Of a stretch of DNA of 47,167 bases, positions 27,001 to 42,000 are shown piece after piece (position 1 is the stretch's first letter; each line of letters opens with the position of its first letter). The stretch is from Candidatus Omnitrophota bacterium (GTDB taxonomy: Bacteria; Omnitrophota; Gorgyraeia; Zapsychrales; Zapsychraceae): contig JAJDCB010000011.1 of assembly GCA_029261065.1 (NCBI GenBank), positions 1 through 47,167 of the forward strand, in the 5' to 3' direction. The translations under genes were made by a program, and so were the position numbers. The notes beneath the pieces were generated by a model, which was not told the origin of the DNA, searched no databases, and was given only the letters and a program-made list of their open reading frames with translations.

Positions 27001-30000
27001 ATTGTTAGTCGGGCAAAAGCGATATGAAGAATATAAAAAACGTGTCATGATTCCAGACCTTATGGCGAAAAATGACGCTGCCCTTGTTGAGTTAAAGAGG
27101 ATTCTTCCTCTTGGCATTGAGGAAACAACGGATAGGATGTTGACGTTACAACTTATTGCAGGGGTAGCTTTCCCTCAAAATAGAGGCGGAAGGGCCTTTG
27201 TCCCGCCAAATGAATTTATTACTGTTGCCAACAATCCAAGTATCGACACAAGAAGTTATCTTGCCATTAATCATTTATATGAGCTCATTGCAGATATTGA
27301 AAGTGCTAAAAGTCCACGAATTATATTTCTCCTTGATGATGTTGGAGAAGCCATTTTTGATTTGCTGTTTATTCAAACATTGCTGCTTCAGCATCCTAGG
27401 CTGAAGGTCACTATTTGGGTTAATCGGTTTGCGGTTGAGAATAATATGTGGACCGCGGAATTATTACGTGTACTGGATGATTCTTATTTCTTAAAGCTTA
27501 AACAATCTCTATATGATAATCGGGTCTCTATTTACCAAACGAATACGGCTCTTTTAGCCCCGGATCCTCGATTTATTAGTGAAAAATCATCGCGTAGTTT
27601 GGAGAGCGCCACTGCTGTAGTCATCAAGGGAGCAGCCACTTTTGAAACGACCCAAATCCCAAGTGCAAATACGTATTACGGCTTTGCCAATTATCATCAA
27701 GCCACGAGTGAAGTTACGGGTATTCCGCCTGGTACATTAAAGGGAGTCTTCGTTCATGTTCCGCCTGGTCAAATCGGATACGAATATCTTCCACAGGAGA
27801 AAAAGTTTATAACAACTCTCGATAAAATAACAGGTGACATAAAGCATTCAAGTTCGCCACTGGATGAGGGCGAGAGAAACAAATCTAAATGGAAGCTAAC
27901 ACTTACCACGCAAGCCTTACTCCTCACTTCAATTATGGCTACACCATTCTCCATCTTTCATCACACACGCACCTTAGATGATACTGTTCAATTGGGCATC
28001 TTAGTTCTTATCTCAACTGTATATTTAGGGGGATCGTTATTAACACTTTTGACGGCTTCTGTTGATCGTATGCTTAAGCGTTACAAAAATGTATATGTTG
28101 TTGATGGTCAAGAAAATGAAACAATTAAAGAGAATATTCGTAACCAAGCCAAAGCTCATATTAGATTAGAGGCGATGAAGGGATTTTGGGCTGTGGTGTT
28201 AATGTCAATTGGGATTGCTGGCGTTATTGTTGGAGGGGCGGCCTCCACATGGTATTACTTGCCTATTTCAGTTGCTGGAGTTCTGCTTCGTTTAACGGGA
28301 CGGCTTATGCACAGTGAGATTGGTGAGCTTGTGATGCGAAATATTTTACCAGGTTTTAAAGTTAATCTTAATGTTGAGAAGATCCAACGTTTTGGTCCAG
28401 GTGTTCGGTGGCTTGGTAATATCATCATCATTGCAGATATGATTATTTGGGAATTAGACAAACCAGGAATACAAGTCCTTGCTTACTTTTTATTTATGAT
28501 TCTTGATATCGGATTAACACAGTGGGGACTGACACTTAAAAAAGTTCAAAGAAAACTTCGCATATTTTTAGAGGTTGTTGGCACCATCTCAACACTCGTA
28601 GGCCTTCAATTCTTGATCCTTCTAGATTTTATCTTCAACTGGAAGCGGATCATGACATTAGACACGATTGAATTCGCCGTTGGTCTTATTGTCTTTATAT
28701 CAATATATTGGAAGATCAAAGGCGAAGTTAAAGCCGACTTAGTTGATTCAGAGAATTCAGAAAAGCAATCAGATAAGACATCGGAGTCGTCAGATGAAAA
28801 CGAAAAACCACATACATCTGCGTCACCGTTGACACCCACACATCGAATAAGAGAAAACACTTCTTGGAACAACACGGACTACAGAAATCTCGCTGACTTG
28901 CCTTCGTTTTTCATGCATCGTGGTGTATCTATCGCAACATATATTTTGGGGGCACGTTATGGTGAATTTGAAAAGGATTATCAATTATTTACAGGATTAA
29001 GAAATGTAAGTCCTTACCTATTAGAATCAGCTGTTCATGAGACATTGCAGATCTATCTGTTGTTAAGGGAAGCCAATAGTCAAAACAGGTATTTGATATC
29101 AACGGATTTAATCAAAGCAAATAGTCGTTTAACTACGAGCAGAAGCGTAATAACGGAGGAACATATTCTCGATCAAGCCATGCGCTGGTTAGAGTTAAAG
29201 GGATTCCCGATGCGAAGAGAGTTTAGAAAGGTTGATGGGCATTGGAGAAATGTTTGGGTTGTACGAGGTTTGATCGCTGAAAGTAATAATATTATTAGTC
29301 CGGATCAATGGCCATCGCGTATTCAAGGAGAGTCGCGAAGAATTACAGCGCAACGTGTTAAAGAAGATATTATGCCGATCTATGGATTAACATTAGAAGA
29401 CATAAAACCAGTTATGGGTAAATCCATACATACTATTAAAAGTCAGCTAAATGATGCTATATCTGAAAGACGTTTATCAAGTGGACACCAAGGAAACACA
29501 GATGCAGCGCATGAGAAGTTGTTAGAGGAGTGGTCACCTGTTTTTGGTTTTGAACCAATTTTCTTAAGAACATATGAGAGCAGGAGGGACGCAAGGGACG
29601 CTTATTTAGAAGTAGTCTCAGAATTAAATATAGGTCAAAGAGCTTCACAGGCCAGAAGAATAGCTGGTTTAAGTCGTATCGCATTAGCGAGAATTCTCGC
29701 ACAAGCCCTTGATCAAACGGATGATACAAGAGTCATTAATACTTATAGGCAAATGATTCTTCGATTAGAAACTAATAAAAAAATGATGGCTACAAGAAAA
29801 ACGCTTCAAGACAATAGAGTTTGGCCACTATTGGCGCAAATTTATGATATGGATGTATTTGAGTTGTTAGTAGGATTCATTCGAGCACGAGTGTTACGAA
29901 AATTAGATTTAGATCAAAGAGTCGACATCCTCATAGCGGCTAAAGGTATGACAGAGGCACAATATCGTACTCAACTTTCTAAACTTATAGATCAAAAAGG

Positions 30001-33000
30001 TCGCACAAAAGAATCATTATTGTGGGCAAAAAGTAAGATATTTAAAATAAGCCTCGAAGAACTCGAGCCAGATCCAAGGAAACGTATTTTACTTCATCCA
30101 AGAGCGAGAAAGTCTCATAAAGCCACGGCAAAAATTTCCGTTTTACAAAGAGAAGTTCTATCAAGCAGCAGCCCGTTTGTGGAAAGAGAAGAAAGTATTG
30201 ATCAATTATTTAAGGGGTTATTTAAAGATCAGTTTATCGTTGTATTAAAAGATAAATTTGGCAATACCAAAGATGAACATATTGCACACATGGTTGAAGG
30301 GGCAAAGCAATATTATGATAAGCAATTGGGCGACGCAAGACTTAAGTCTATTTTGAATAGCATAGAAATAGTCTTAGTTAAGAATACAACGGCTATACTT
30401 TTCTCTTCAGAATCAAACAATACCCAATTAACTCTTGTTGACTCAAAACGAAAGTATTTCATTATAGGTGAGAATTTGTATCGAAGCATAATACGGGAAC
30501 TAGATGAAGAACAGCAAAAAGACTATTTTACAATATTGTTTATGATGAGTGTTGCAACATTTGACGATGTTCATAATTGGAGGCAGGCTATCCTCGACTT
30601 TGTTATGGAAACAAAATCACCTCAGGACATTTCAAATGAATTAAGTCATTTAATAAATAGAATGCAAATGAGTTTGCAAAGAAATTTGGAAGTAATTTTC
30701 AGTCTCTCTCTTATTCCTCATTGGTTGCCGATAGTAATAAGGTCAAGGCTTATACACGTACTGTTAAGTGTACTGCGGTTAGTTAAAAAGGCGGGTATAG
30801 TTAATTCCGAAGGAATGATGCACTTTTTAAGAAAAAGGAATCTTGCGTTTATCAAAAAGACGGGGGACATTGATAACTTAGTAAGTTATGCGATTGAGAG
30901 TTTACATCAGGGTATGGATTCCCATTTTCAGTTAATAAATGTTTCTATTCCAAATATTGTTAATAGAACATTTTTAATGTTGCTCTATTTCCAAGATGGC
31001 AATCAAAGGATGCATTTATTGGAAAAATTGGATGGATTTTTCAAGAAAATGAGTGATCTTGAGAAAGCGGATGTACGAGCGTTGCTAGATCATTTAAGTA
31101 AAACGGATATACAACCAATGGTTAAAGAAAAGGCGCGAGAACTATTAGCAAAAGTATCATCTCCATTTGTTATTTCCCCAAGACCAAGCAGCAGCCCGAT
31201 GAATAAAAGGGAAGAAAGTCTCGATAAATTGTTTAATCAATTATTTGAAGATCGGTTCACATATCCTATAAGGAGTAGATTAGGAATCCCATTTGATTTG
31301 CATATTGAGCCAATGATAACAGGAGCAAGGAGATATTTAAATGGTCGACTTAATCCTATCTTAGAAAAAATAGAAGTTGTTTTAATCAGAGATGCTATGG
31401 CCGTCTTTTATTTAGGAAATGAAGAAGGGTTTGCTGATTTCATGTTTGGCTATGTCGATCCCCATCATAGGTATTTATTTATAGGTGAGAAATTGTATCG
31501 AAAAATGGTAAAAGATTTGACGGATCAGCATAAGATTGATTCTCTTGCATATTTATTTAATGGCGGTATGGAAAGAATTGAAGGTAAGGTTTATTCGACG
31601 GAAGTCATAATTAATTTTATCGGCAAAACAAAATCAATTGAGCAGATGGCTGAAGAAGCTGATGAATTACATGGTCAAATGCAAGAGAGTCTGCAAAGTA
31701 AGTTGGAACTAATTTATAGCATTTCTCTTATCCCTCATGGGTTGCCAATAGTATTGAGATCAAAGATGCTAAGGGTTGTGTCTATGATACTTCGGTGGGT
31801 TAAAAAGATGGGGATAAGTAATTCTGATGGGATCATGCATGTGTTAAGAAAAAGGACTTTTAAATATATACAAAAGAAAGGGCATGGAGATAGTTTAATA
31901 AATTACGCGCTTGAAAGTATGCAAAAGAAAGATGAGTATAATCTGCAGACAATAAATATGTTACCTTCCAACCAATTTAATATCATTTATTTAATGATGC
32001 TTTATTCTGGTCATGCTCAGAGTAAGCAAATATTAATCGCAAATTTAGAAGAATTTCAAGAAAACATGACGGATATAGAAAAAGAGGATATTCTCGCTTT
32101 ATTAAATTATGTAAGCAGAGCTGATGTTCAACCTATTGTTCGTCAAAAAGCGCGGGAGCTGGTAACGAAAATGTCATCGCCAATACGCGGGAGCCCAAAG
32201 AAACAAACTTCTTCACCGTTCAAATTCTTCGTTAATCCCCGCATGAAACAAGAAATAACCCGATTTGTTCAATCATCTCAATGGACAGACTTTGTCAATC
32301 AACATGAAAGAAATAAACTTTTATTAAATAAAGTCCGTAGTGCATTGCAATTGGAAATAGTAGCGGAAGAAATCAATGAGTTGCAAAGAAATATGATTAG
32401 CATGCGCGCAACAATCATTCAATGGCGAGACATGCGATCAACGACAGACAATAAAGATTTCGATAGTCAGTACGAACTATTCTATTTTACCTCCCTTAAT
32501 GCCAAAGCAGCAGCCACCCTAGGTCCAATTTATTCCTTTGTTGAAAGACTAGAAAAGTTTGAATCAATGTCTCGCAGAATGGAGGTTTTTGAAAAACTTA
32601 TTCCACCAGCCTTAGTAAAATTATCCCAACTTTTTACAGCCGTATATGCCCTTGAGGCTCTGGGTGAAAGGCAACCTTTCCGAATCACACAAGATATCGG
32701 AGATATCGACTTTGATAACCTTTTCAATCGTTCGAATAAAATTCTTCAATCCAAGCGTGTTTCAAGTCCGCTGTCACGCAGAAGTTATCCATTTGATGAC
32801 GTGCTCATAGAAGGTGGGGCTGAGGAAATAAGAGAGAAGCTTAAGGGAGTGCTTCGAGCATTAACTCATCGAATACCAATTCGTTTTGCAGATACAGTTA
32901 AGAAATTTATTATTGAAAGTAGTGCGACACGTTCAGGAAAAGCTCCGGTATGGAATAATGGCGTAATTAAGATAACTGTTACAAAAGAACAATCCATTGA

Positions 33001-36000
33001 GTCTCTTACAGAGACAGTTGTTCATGAAATTGGTCATTTGATTCAATCTAGTGAAGACAAACAGATTAGAGCTTTCTTTAAACAGACAAGTCTTTTCTCA
33101 GCTAGTAGAACAGCGTTACGTATTTTGATATGGATTATTCCTGGTGTCGTGATAACGTTCTACTTCTATGTAACAGGTTTAACAACCTTTGTAGCTGAGA
33201 CAAAAAGTATAGAAGGAATATTTTTGGTCATTTTTGCACCTCTTCTTGCCGGTAACATATTTGACTTGTTGTATAAGGGGATTTTAGGCCTTAGATGGAA
33301 ATATACAAAAGTTCCATTTGTTAGTGCTTATGCGATGACAGATTCGATGGAAGACTTTGCTGAGACGTTTATGATGTACGTTTTAGACCCAGAAAGATTC
33401 GATGAGCTAGTAGCACAGCGTCCTGGACTATTAGAGAAAAGAGAGTTTATAAGAAGACTATTTTTGGAGTTCCAAGATACTCCTGTGGACTCGCCTTTAA
33501 AGAGAATTAATGAAATAACCCATCATGCGACGCTGATTAAAGGTGGCTGGCCAACATTGGGTCTTCCAACAACTATCGGTTCGATACCAGAGAGTGCTCA
33601 GTTAATTATTCGTTTAGCAGATCGTCAGGGTGTAGAAGAATCTGCATTAGGTGAACTTCTAGCCAAGGGAAGTACGGCAAAGATTATAAATCGTGCCATT
33701 GGCCATATAGAGGGCGTTGGATTTGCTGATGTTGTAGCACTTCCATATGCGATCAATATTTTTAAAGGTGAGAAACTTGATATTCCCGTTATCTACAAAT
33801 TCCTTAAAGAAGCAGCTGAATCAGGGCGTATCATAGGAATTATTCCACCATCAGAAATGAAGTTAGCTTTGGTTAATGATCCAATACTCCAAACGTTGTT
33901 TGAAGATCGTATCGATGCCGCCGCAAAATTTGGGATTGATCCTATTGTGATAGATAATGGACAACTTTTTGGAAAGGTCAATAATGCGACAAGCTTAGAG
34001 CAGGTTATGAGTCATGATTTTGAAAATGGTATACAAGGAAGAAAAGGTCTTATATTCCCACCGTTAGGCACAGGTGTTATTCAATCCGTTGCCCTAGCTT
34101 CACGGGGAGCTAATATTATGTTGTTTGGTAATGAAACTTTAACAGCTGAAATAGAAGAGGCCAAGAGAGCTCTTGGTCCAATGACATTCAAAGGAACACT
34201 TGATTTACGTGATTCAAGTAAAAGAGACGATCTAGACGCAATTATTGCCTTCGCCCGCGAAGCGGATTTTCTCATCGAAGCACAAGAACATACCGAAGGC
34301 GGTAAAGGATACGATTACCGATACTTAGAAACAATATTAACCGATGAAATATTTAATGCCACAATAGAAAACACATCACGAGAATTATCTGTTTATTCTC
34401 TTGCCTATAAACATCCATCAACAGATAACCTTGATCGATTCAAAATCCAAACAAGGAAACCAATTAAGACAATAATGGGTCAAGAATACGTAAACCGTAA
34501 TAATCTCAACCACGTTTTAGCTATGGCCCATTCATTATTAAATAATCACGGAATCAGTCGTGAATCCGTGGAAGAGGCGTTTGCGCAGACTTCTTCTCCT
34601 TTTGAATGGAGTAAGGAGGATGACGAATATTCTGAGCAGCGAGGAGAAATGACGCAAAGTGAAACAATTGAATATTTTCATAATGTGTCGATGGCAACAT
34701 GGATTGTCATGGAAGAACTATTGGATTATGGTCTTATGAATAAGGATGTTCTTATTTTTAATGAATTAGATGGAGCATCAGAATTAATTTCATTAGGTCA
34801 AGTGGAAGAGCTATTGGACAATAACGCAGAGAGCGTGATAGCCTTCCGATTTAAAAATTTTGATCCGGAGTTGGAATATAAAAATGACATGTTTAACAGG
34901 TATTTATTTAGATCAAGGCTTAGGAAGATTAAAACGATATCGATTGAAAGGTTAAGTCCGCAGATTTTAGAAGATATTAAGTTTTTTGGTTTAATGCATG
35001 TCCTAGGAGAGGTTGGAATATTATATGAGCAATTTTTAGACATAGGTGAAGACCGAGGTTTGGCGTGGCTGAAACCAACACAAGAGGAGGCAAACAATTC
35101 ATATGTGGAACAAGAAAGAGAGAAAACGGGAATGGAAGATATTTTCATTGATCCAGAACTGTTTGCTCAGTTTGGTGCTGTTACCGGAAAGCAACGTCTA
35201 GAGGTTGTCCGCCATTCAAGTACTCTGCCGATACTCAAGAAAAGATTTACCGGGCTTAAGAAAAATTATGAACGCATAGGAAATTTGGATGAGACTCTTA
35301 TTGAGCTTACAAAAATAAATCAAATACTCGTTTCTTTAGAAGATTTAGAGCCAAGTTACCTCTCAGCACAACTTTTACAATTTCAAACAATATTTTCTAT
35401 GGAAGTAACAGATTATATGCTCGATATCGTCAATCAAAGATATATCGGCCAAGCGATAAATGTAACAATCGATCGAACGCAATCCATAAAACTGAAACAA
35501 TGGATGGGTAATGGAAGGATAACATTCCTTGTTGGAGACAATATGAATATTCCGTTTCCTGAAGATTTATTTGAAGACGTCGAATCAGGCTTTGATACGA
35601 AATTTATGGCTAGTATAGATTTAAGAAACGAATCTCCTTGGAACTTTGACGTCGAATTATTAATTCGCACACAAAGAATAGAAGAATTTGTTGGACAATG
35701 GTTGTTGTTAAAAGAGGTCGATGAACTAGGGCATGCTAAACCCGGCAACAAGAACCATTTTGCACAGCTTAAATTTGATATCGACGAAGATAACTTAGTG
35801 ATCGCCCAATTTAAAAACCTTCCGGCTGGATTTTATCTCCTTGATACAAAGGAGCAGACCGCTTCACCACTGTCCCTTGATGCCCAAAAACACCAGGCTT
35901 ATAAACATTTTCTAAACTTACCAATATTTATCTCAGAAAGATATTTGGATGAATTAGCAGAGGATGTCGCAGGTCTATTTGAAAATCTTCCGCAAGGTTT

Positions 36001-39000
36001 ACAAATTGATGGAGAGATAAAAGCAATCTTCCTAAATGTAATGAATATGCTCAATCATATGCAATATCAACAACGAAAGACCATCCTAACGAATGCACAA
36101 CTTTGGAAACTTTATGCGTTAGTGAAACAATACGCAGACTTAACGATTGACATTCTTAACAAATCGACATTCATTGAGAAAAGAAATTTAGGAAAACATA
36201 CGGTACAAGAAAAGAATATGAAGGAACTTGGACTACATAGAATTGAGAAAAAGTTGTTTGCCATAGAAGACCCTAATGCATTAGCTAAGAATGTTGATAA
36301 TTTGAAAAATCATCTCTCAGGATATCAGGGTGTTTTATCTTATGCGCCACATATGTACTTTGATCTGCCTAATATGGCCTATGTTATTGGTGTTCTTGAA
36401 GAAGAATTTTATTTGCCGCTACGTGGTGGGCATCTCTATCAAAGCACCCTTACAAACGAGATAGCAAATATTATAAATCTAACACGCAGAGGTGATGTGC
36501 GATTCCTTGCAATTGGTCTAGAGGATTTAATTAATAATGTTGAGAACGTAAGCATCTTTGAGCCAGTACCAATACAATATTTTCTTTCAAGTTTAGGTGA
36601 TGATAAGAGAGACGTTGATCCATTGGATCCAGAATTTTTAGGATTGCACAAAACCTTAGCCTTTAGCGTTCTGGATTTGACATATCACATCTCCAAACGA
36701 GGTTATTTAAAGCACCTAGTCCGCAATAATAAAGCAGTAATCAAATTTGTTGAGGCCTTCTTAGAGTTGTTTTATAAAATGAAAATAGAACAATTTGATT
36801 CAATATTATTCGTAGATAATCCGTTTGGTAATTTCTTAACGGCTTTAGGGTTCAACGCCACAGAATTAAATCAGAGAACAGAAGAATTTCAAGAATCAAA
36901 GAGTGTTTATAGAGAAACATCAGGAAATCTTGCTTTAGCCACGAAGGGAACCTTCACTCAATTAGAAGGCCACTTGAATCAATCAGCGGTGCAAACCTTT
37001 ATCAAATCAAACGAATTACCCAAACACATCATCGTTCGGCTGACAACCATGCAAGAACTTGCCTTGAGAAAAGACCTTAAAGCTATAGGACTCACCATAA
37101 CAAATATATGGGGCCAATTACCTATTTATTCAGATGAGTCTAGGTTAGTATTTTTATCAGTGGACAAAATTAAGATGGGCGGCCAATCAAGTTCGTCATT
37201 AAGTCGCATATCCACTGAATCTATAAATATATGGAAACGAATACGCTACGCTCGTGGTGTCACTCAGTATGCGCCGCAAATAAAAAATGGGGAAACAAGG
37301 CATTGGTTAACTGCGTTGGATCAAGAAGGAAAGATAGGGCGTTTTGTGTTAGATGTGGGTTCTAATGATTTGCCAATATCGCTCAATCTTGCCAACAAAG
37401 AGGGGCGTGTTATTTTGGGAGTTGATGCAACGATTTTTGAGAACGAAATCATTTTTAGAGACTATGAATCGGAGATTATGGTTGTTAATGGAGATGCACA
37501 GGACTTAGCGTCTGTTTTTAAGAAAACATTGGTAAGTCAATTTTTGAAAGACGTCGTTGTTGATAAACAGGTTCGCTTTGATACCGTTCTCTATTTTGAT
37601 GTCCTTAATTATGTAGACTTCCGCCAAGTCATCTTAGATAGCTTGAATTATTTAAAATCCGAAGGAAGATTGATAATTGTTAATATGGCTGGCGTTGGTT
37701 TCGAAGGCCCTGTTGCTCCAGTGAGTGGTGTAAAAAGTAATAAAGAACTTCGTGACTATTTAGATTCTTTGGGTCTAACCTTCGAGGAAGAAACAAGCTT
37801 GGCCAAAGAAGATGTTGCCACTAGTTTTAGAACATCCGAACGGGATTATCTTGTTGTTCGAAACAGCACGGCATCATCTAGTTCGCTCTTAGCTGAACAA
37901 GACCATCCAGATGAAACCACATTCACCAAACTTTTAAAACGATACAAACTTCCTAATGGCATCAGTGCCTTTGTTGCAATAGGTCAAGTCCTCACGCATC
38001 CACAGGTAAAACTAATCTTTAAAGAGCTAACGGCCCATCAAAATCAAATGGACGCCATACTCACGCAGCTTTATAGGAAAACGACAGGAATACACAAGTC
38101 GGCAAACTCACCATTAAGCGATCGTCTGTTTACCCCGCAGACAAAACAAGTGATTCATCAGTTATGGCAAGTAATAGAGTGGCGAGATACGGCTAGTCTT
38201 TATGATCTGGCAAGTTCGTTGAAGCTAATATCCAATAAAGAAAGCATGGAGATTTTGAGTTACGCCTATGCAGTCGGTAATGATTCAACGTTAAGAATTA
38301 GTAACCGGGGAATAACGGGATTACAAAAAATTTATGATGAGGCGAATACCGCATTGGAGGCGGCGATTGTAAATATTCGTCAACATGCAAATAATTATGG
38401 TCTTATTTTAAAATGGACTGAAAAGACAACAACAGGGCAAATGAGGATAACTTCTGTAGTTCTTGATCGAGGTGATGGGTTTATAAGTAACAGAGATTTA
38501 GCTAATGTGCATCATGTCCCTATTCATTTGGCTGTCTTACGGGGTCGAGAATATTCTTTTGGATACGGTGGTAATGCCGGAGTAGATTTAGCCCTAGAAG
38601 TCATATTTAGCACGGAGATGTCTATTGTAGCTGTCGATAAAGCTACAGGTGTTCCTCAAGCTTACTATTGGGAAAAAGGTGATGAGTTAGAGACATTGCT
38701 TGAATCTGTTCCTGAAGGGATAACAAGCGGAACGCAAATTATCATGACAAGAATAGGAAGCACAACGTCATCGTCTTTAGACACGTTTAACAGTAAGCGT
38801 GGTTATAAATACACAACATTCATCTCCACATTGGTGTCTGTTGTTGAAGATAAGTTTAAGGTTTCTCGATCATTTGCGAAATTCCCACCCCAAGCCCAGA
38901 GAAAACTTATACATTATGGCGGTATCATTCCAGTCAAAGTTAAATATTCTGACAGAGGCAAAACAGAGGAGTTGTTTGAGTATAAGCCGACACGTGTTCA

Positions 39001-42000
39001 TTCCACTCCATTAGTAAAACAATTAGCAGCCCATTTAGATGACGAAGAATACTTAGAAGACTTAAACGCCACCCATCTTAGAGGTCTGCTTTATTTGAAG
39101 CTTACAAAGCTTTTTACAACCGCCTACTCTTATAAAGATGACTGGGTTTATTTTTCTCGCCATTTTATAGCGAGGGTCTCAAAAGTATATTCTTCAGATA
39201 GTAAAATTTCTCAAGCAATTTTAACCAGATTTGTTAATGATCCCTTTGGAATGCTTTATACACAATTCCTTCAAAGTGAAATTAGACGATTACAAAGACA
39301 AATTAAGCTTTCGACTATGACATCAAAGGTAGTGTCTGACTTAAAGCAGCAGGGGTATTTGATTCGTCGGGTTAACGCAAAAGAGATTGAGCAATTTATG
39401 GACTCAAGAAATAAGCAGTTTTCAAAAGATCTTTTGATCACAATGGAAATTTTAGTTGATGAACTATCCGATAAGTATGTTTCTTCTTCAAGCCTGCTTA
39501 AACAAACACTCGGAAATACATTAAACAATCAAACAGGCAAAATTCATTCTGACCTCATCCTTTTTACAGGTTTTGCCATAGCCATCTATTATGCCTTACA
39601 ATTTTATGCCATAGATATACAAGTTTTTATTGATCAATGGAACAATGAAATAAGTGTGCGTGGGCCGCCTATTTTTAACAGCAATCACTTTATAAATAAC
39701 GCCATGGCTTTTAAGGCATCACTCAAATTATATGTGCCATACAAAATTCCAGCTCAAGGGTCAGCGTCGCCTCCAGTATCCTCTCCATTAATTCCACAAC
39801 ATCTTATTACTCCTGCTACATCACAAGCTTTTAATAATGCACGTGAATTGTCTGAGAAAAATCTTATGATCAGTGTAGATAGTCAAGGGGATGTTGCTTA
39901 TCAAGCCGCTCGAATCGTTATACGTCAAACAACAAATATAGATGGTGCCAAGAATATTGTTTTTGAATTTCTAGCGGGAGGTTCCTATTCAAGCCTTTAT
40001 CTTTTAAAATTTACTCCTGATTTTGCTTTAGCTGGGGAGGCTCAAGAACGCTCCTTTGTCATCGAGGTTCCACAATTTGACGATGATCCTATGGGAGGTA
40101 AAAAATCTATTCGAGATACTGTTCGTAGCAATGCAGAGAATTTTAATTATTATTATAGTTTGGGATTAAAGCGTTTTCTTCCGCGAGTTATTATTTTTAG
40201 GACGATAAAGGATGAAAGTACCAAAAAAGAAATACCTGTTGTCGTAACAGAAATTCTCGAAGGCTTTACATTGAATTTTGCTGATGGTCAAATGAGATGG
40301 TTGGATCATAGCAAAATTTATCCAAAGAATGTTATAGCAATGAACGCTGATGAACGACGAGAGACGCTTATAGAAATTGTTGCAGCGTTAGTCTATCATT
40401 TCATCCCTAATGATGATGGAACAATTGTATTTCCAACAAATGTATTGGTTAATAATGGGGATTTTATGTCTGTTAGAGATAGCACTGGCACGGTCGTTTT
40501 AAATGAATTTGGTCATCCTTCGATTAAGATGACCACTATGCGTTCGCTTCTAAAGCAAGTATCTCGTGGTGAGATATTAAAATATTTGTCTGGTCTCATC
40601 GCTTATGAATTGATGCTCTCCGACAAAGTTAAATTTGTAGAAGAAAGTACAAATGACATAATTCTCTCAACCTTCGCCCCTGTTCAAATAACTAATGTTG
40701 AAATTGCTATGGCAGGGCTTATGAGAGGGTTAACTTATCGGTTCTTCGATTTGGGATTTGGTACATACAAAGAAATGGCAAGAGAAGAAGCGCTTAGTTG
40801 GGTAACACAATGGAGTGAATACCTTCTTCCAGATTTTGAACGTTATAGTGATCAAAAGGATGTTCCGACATTTGGGCTAGATTTAAGAGAGGCTCAACCT
40901 TCAGTGATGGCCATGAAACTTCAAAGGACATCAATGGATAAAAAGCGTAGCCATATGAATAGTTTTACTCAGAGAGAACAGGAATCATTAAAGGATACAC
41001 TTGCTCATCTTGATCAACGCATTATTAAAAGAACCACGCAGTATCTTCAAACCATCCCACTTCAAGAGACGTTTAAGTTAGATGTACAAAGGGCCATTGA
41101 TCCAAAACTCGTTGGTCATGACGAATTGTTTATCGAACTCCTTATTATTGGTTCTTATCCTAAGCATGAACGCAAGAAAATGTTAATCGAATTCGTAGAC
41201 AAACATAAGTCTTTATCTCTTAATTGGAATAGCAAAAGGCGTTCGGACATCTCTGAAGGTGTTGGTCAGGTTGTTGATTCCGTTACTAATGATATCGAAG
41301 AAGCCCTTTTTGGTGGAAATGATGATCAAGCCGCGGGTTCTTCTCCGCTTAGAAAGAGTAAGGCGGGTGGGGTGATGAAATATGTAGAAGAGATGAATCA
41401 AGAGGTATTACGTAGATCGTTACTTGGGTTGTTTGTTTTTGGTGCCGCTAGTCTTGTGATATTAGAAATACTAATTATTTCTCAATATATAAAGTTAGGT
41501 TGGTGGGAAAGATTTGGAATAGAAATTGTATTTTTTATTATTTCCTCTTTAGGATTCTTAGGCTTTATTCGTTATTCACGGGAGTTTAGAAATGAGGTCT
41601 TAATGAATCTTAAAGAGGATTTAAAGAAATGGGATCCATTGCAATACTCTGGTAGTTATTTGGGAGACAATTTTAGTGTGAGTCGCTTTGAAGGAAGAAT
41701 ATTCATCGATATTCCCGATTTCTCAAAATTTAGCGTTGACCTTAAAAGTCACAGCATTAAAATTAATCAGTTTATCTTTCCATACGTAACTCCGCTTTTT
41801 TTGAGTATTGCTTTAAAAGTAACATTACATAATTTAGTTAAATTAAACACTGTTATTTTTGATATGCCTCGGTATCAAATTAATCAAAAAGGGATCCGAG
41901 AAGATGCAGAAGAAAATATTCATAAGGTGTTAATTGAACTGAGCAAAGCTTTATATCATTTTGATCCAGATAACGAAGCCAGCACAGATGTAAGGTTAAT

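Noticed and set aside
17085-39014. Frame-3 plus-strand ORFs at 17085-17282, 27198-27404 and 38799-39014
   Set aside because: Overlap the giant frame inside recognisable or compositionally normal modules (e.g. DUF89-like, GHKL-like); no SD or family match. Shadows.
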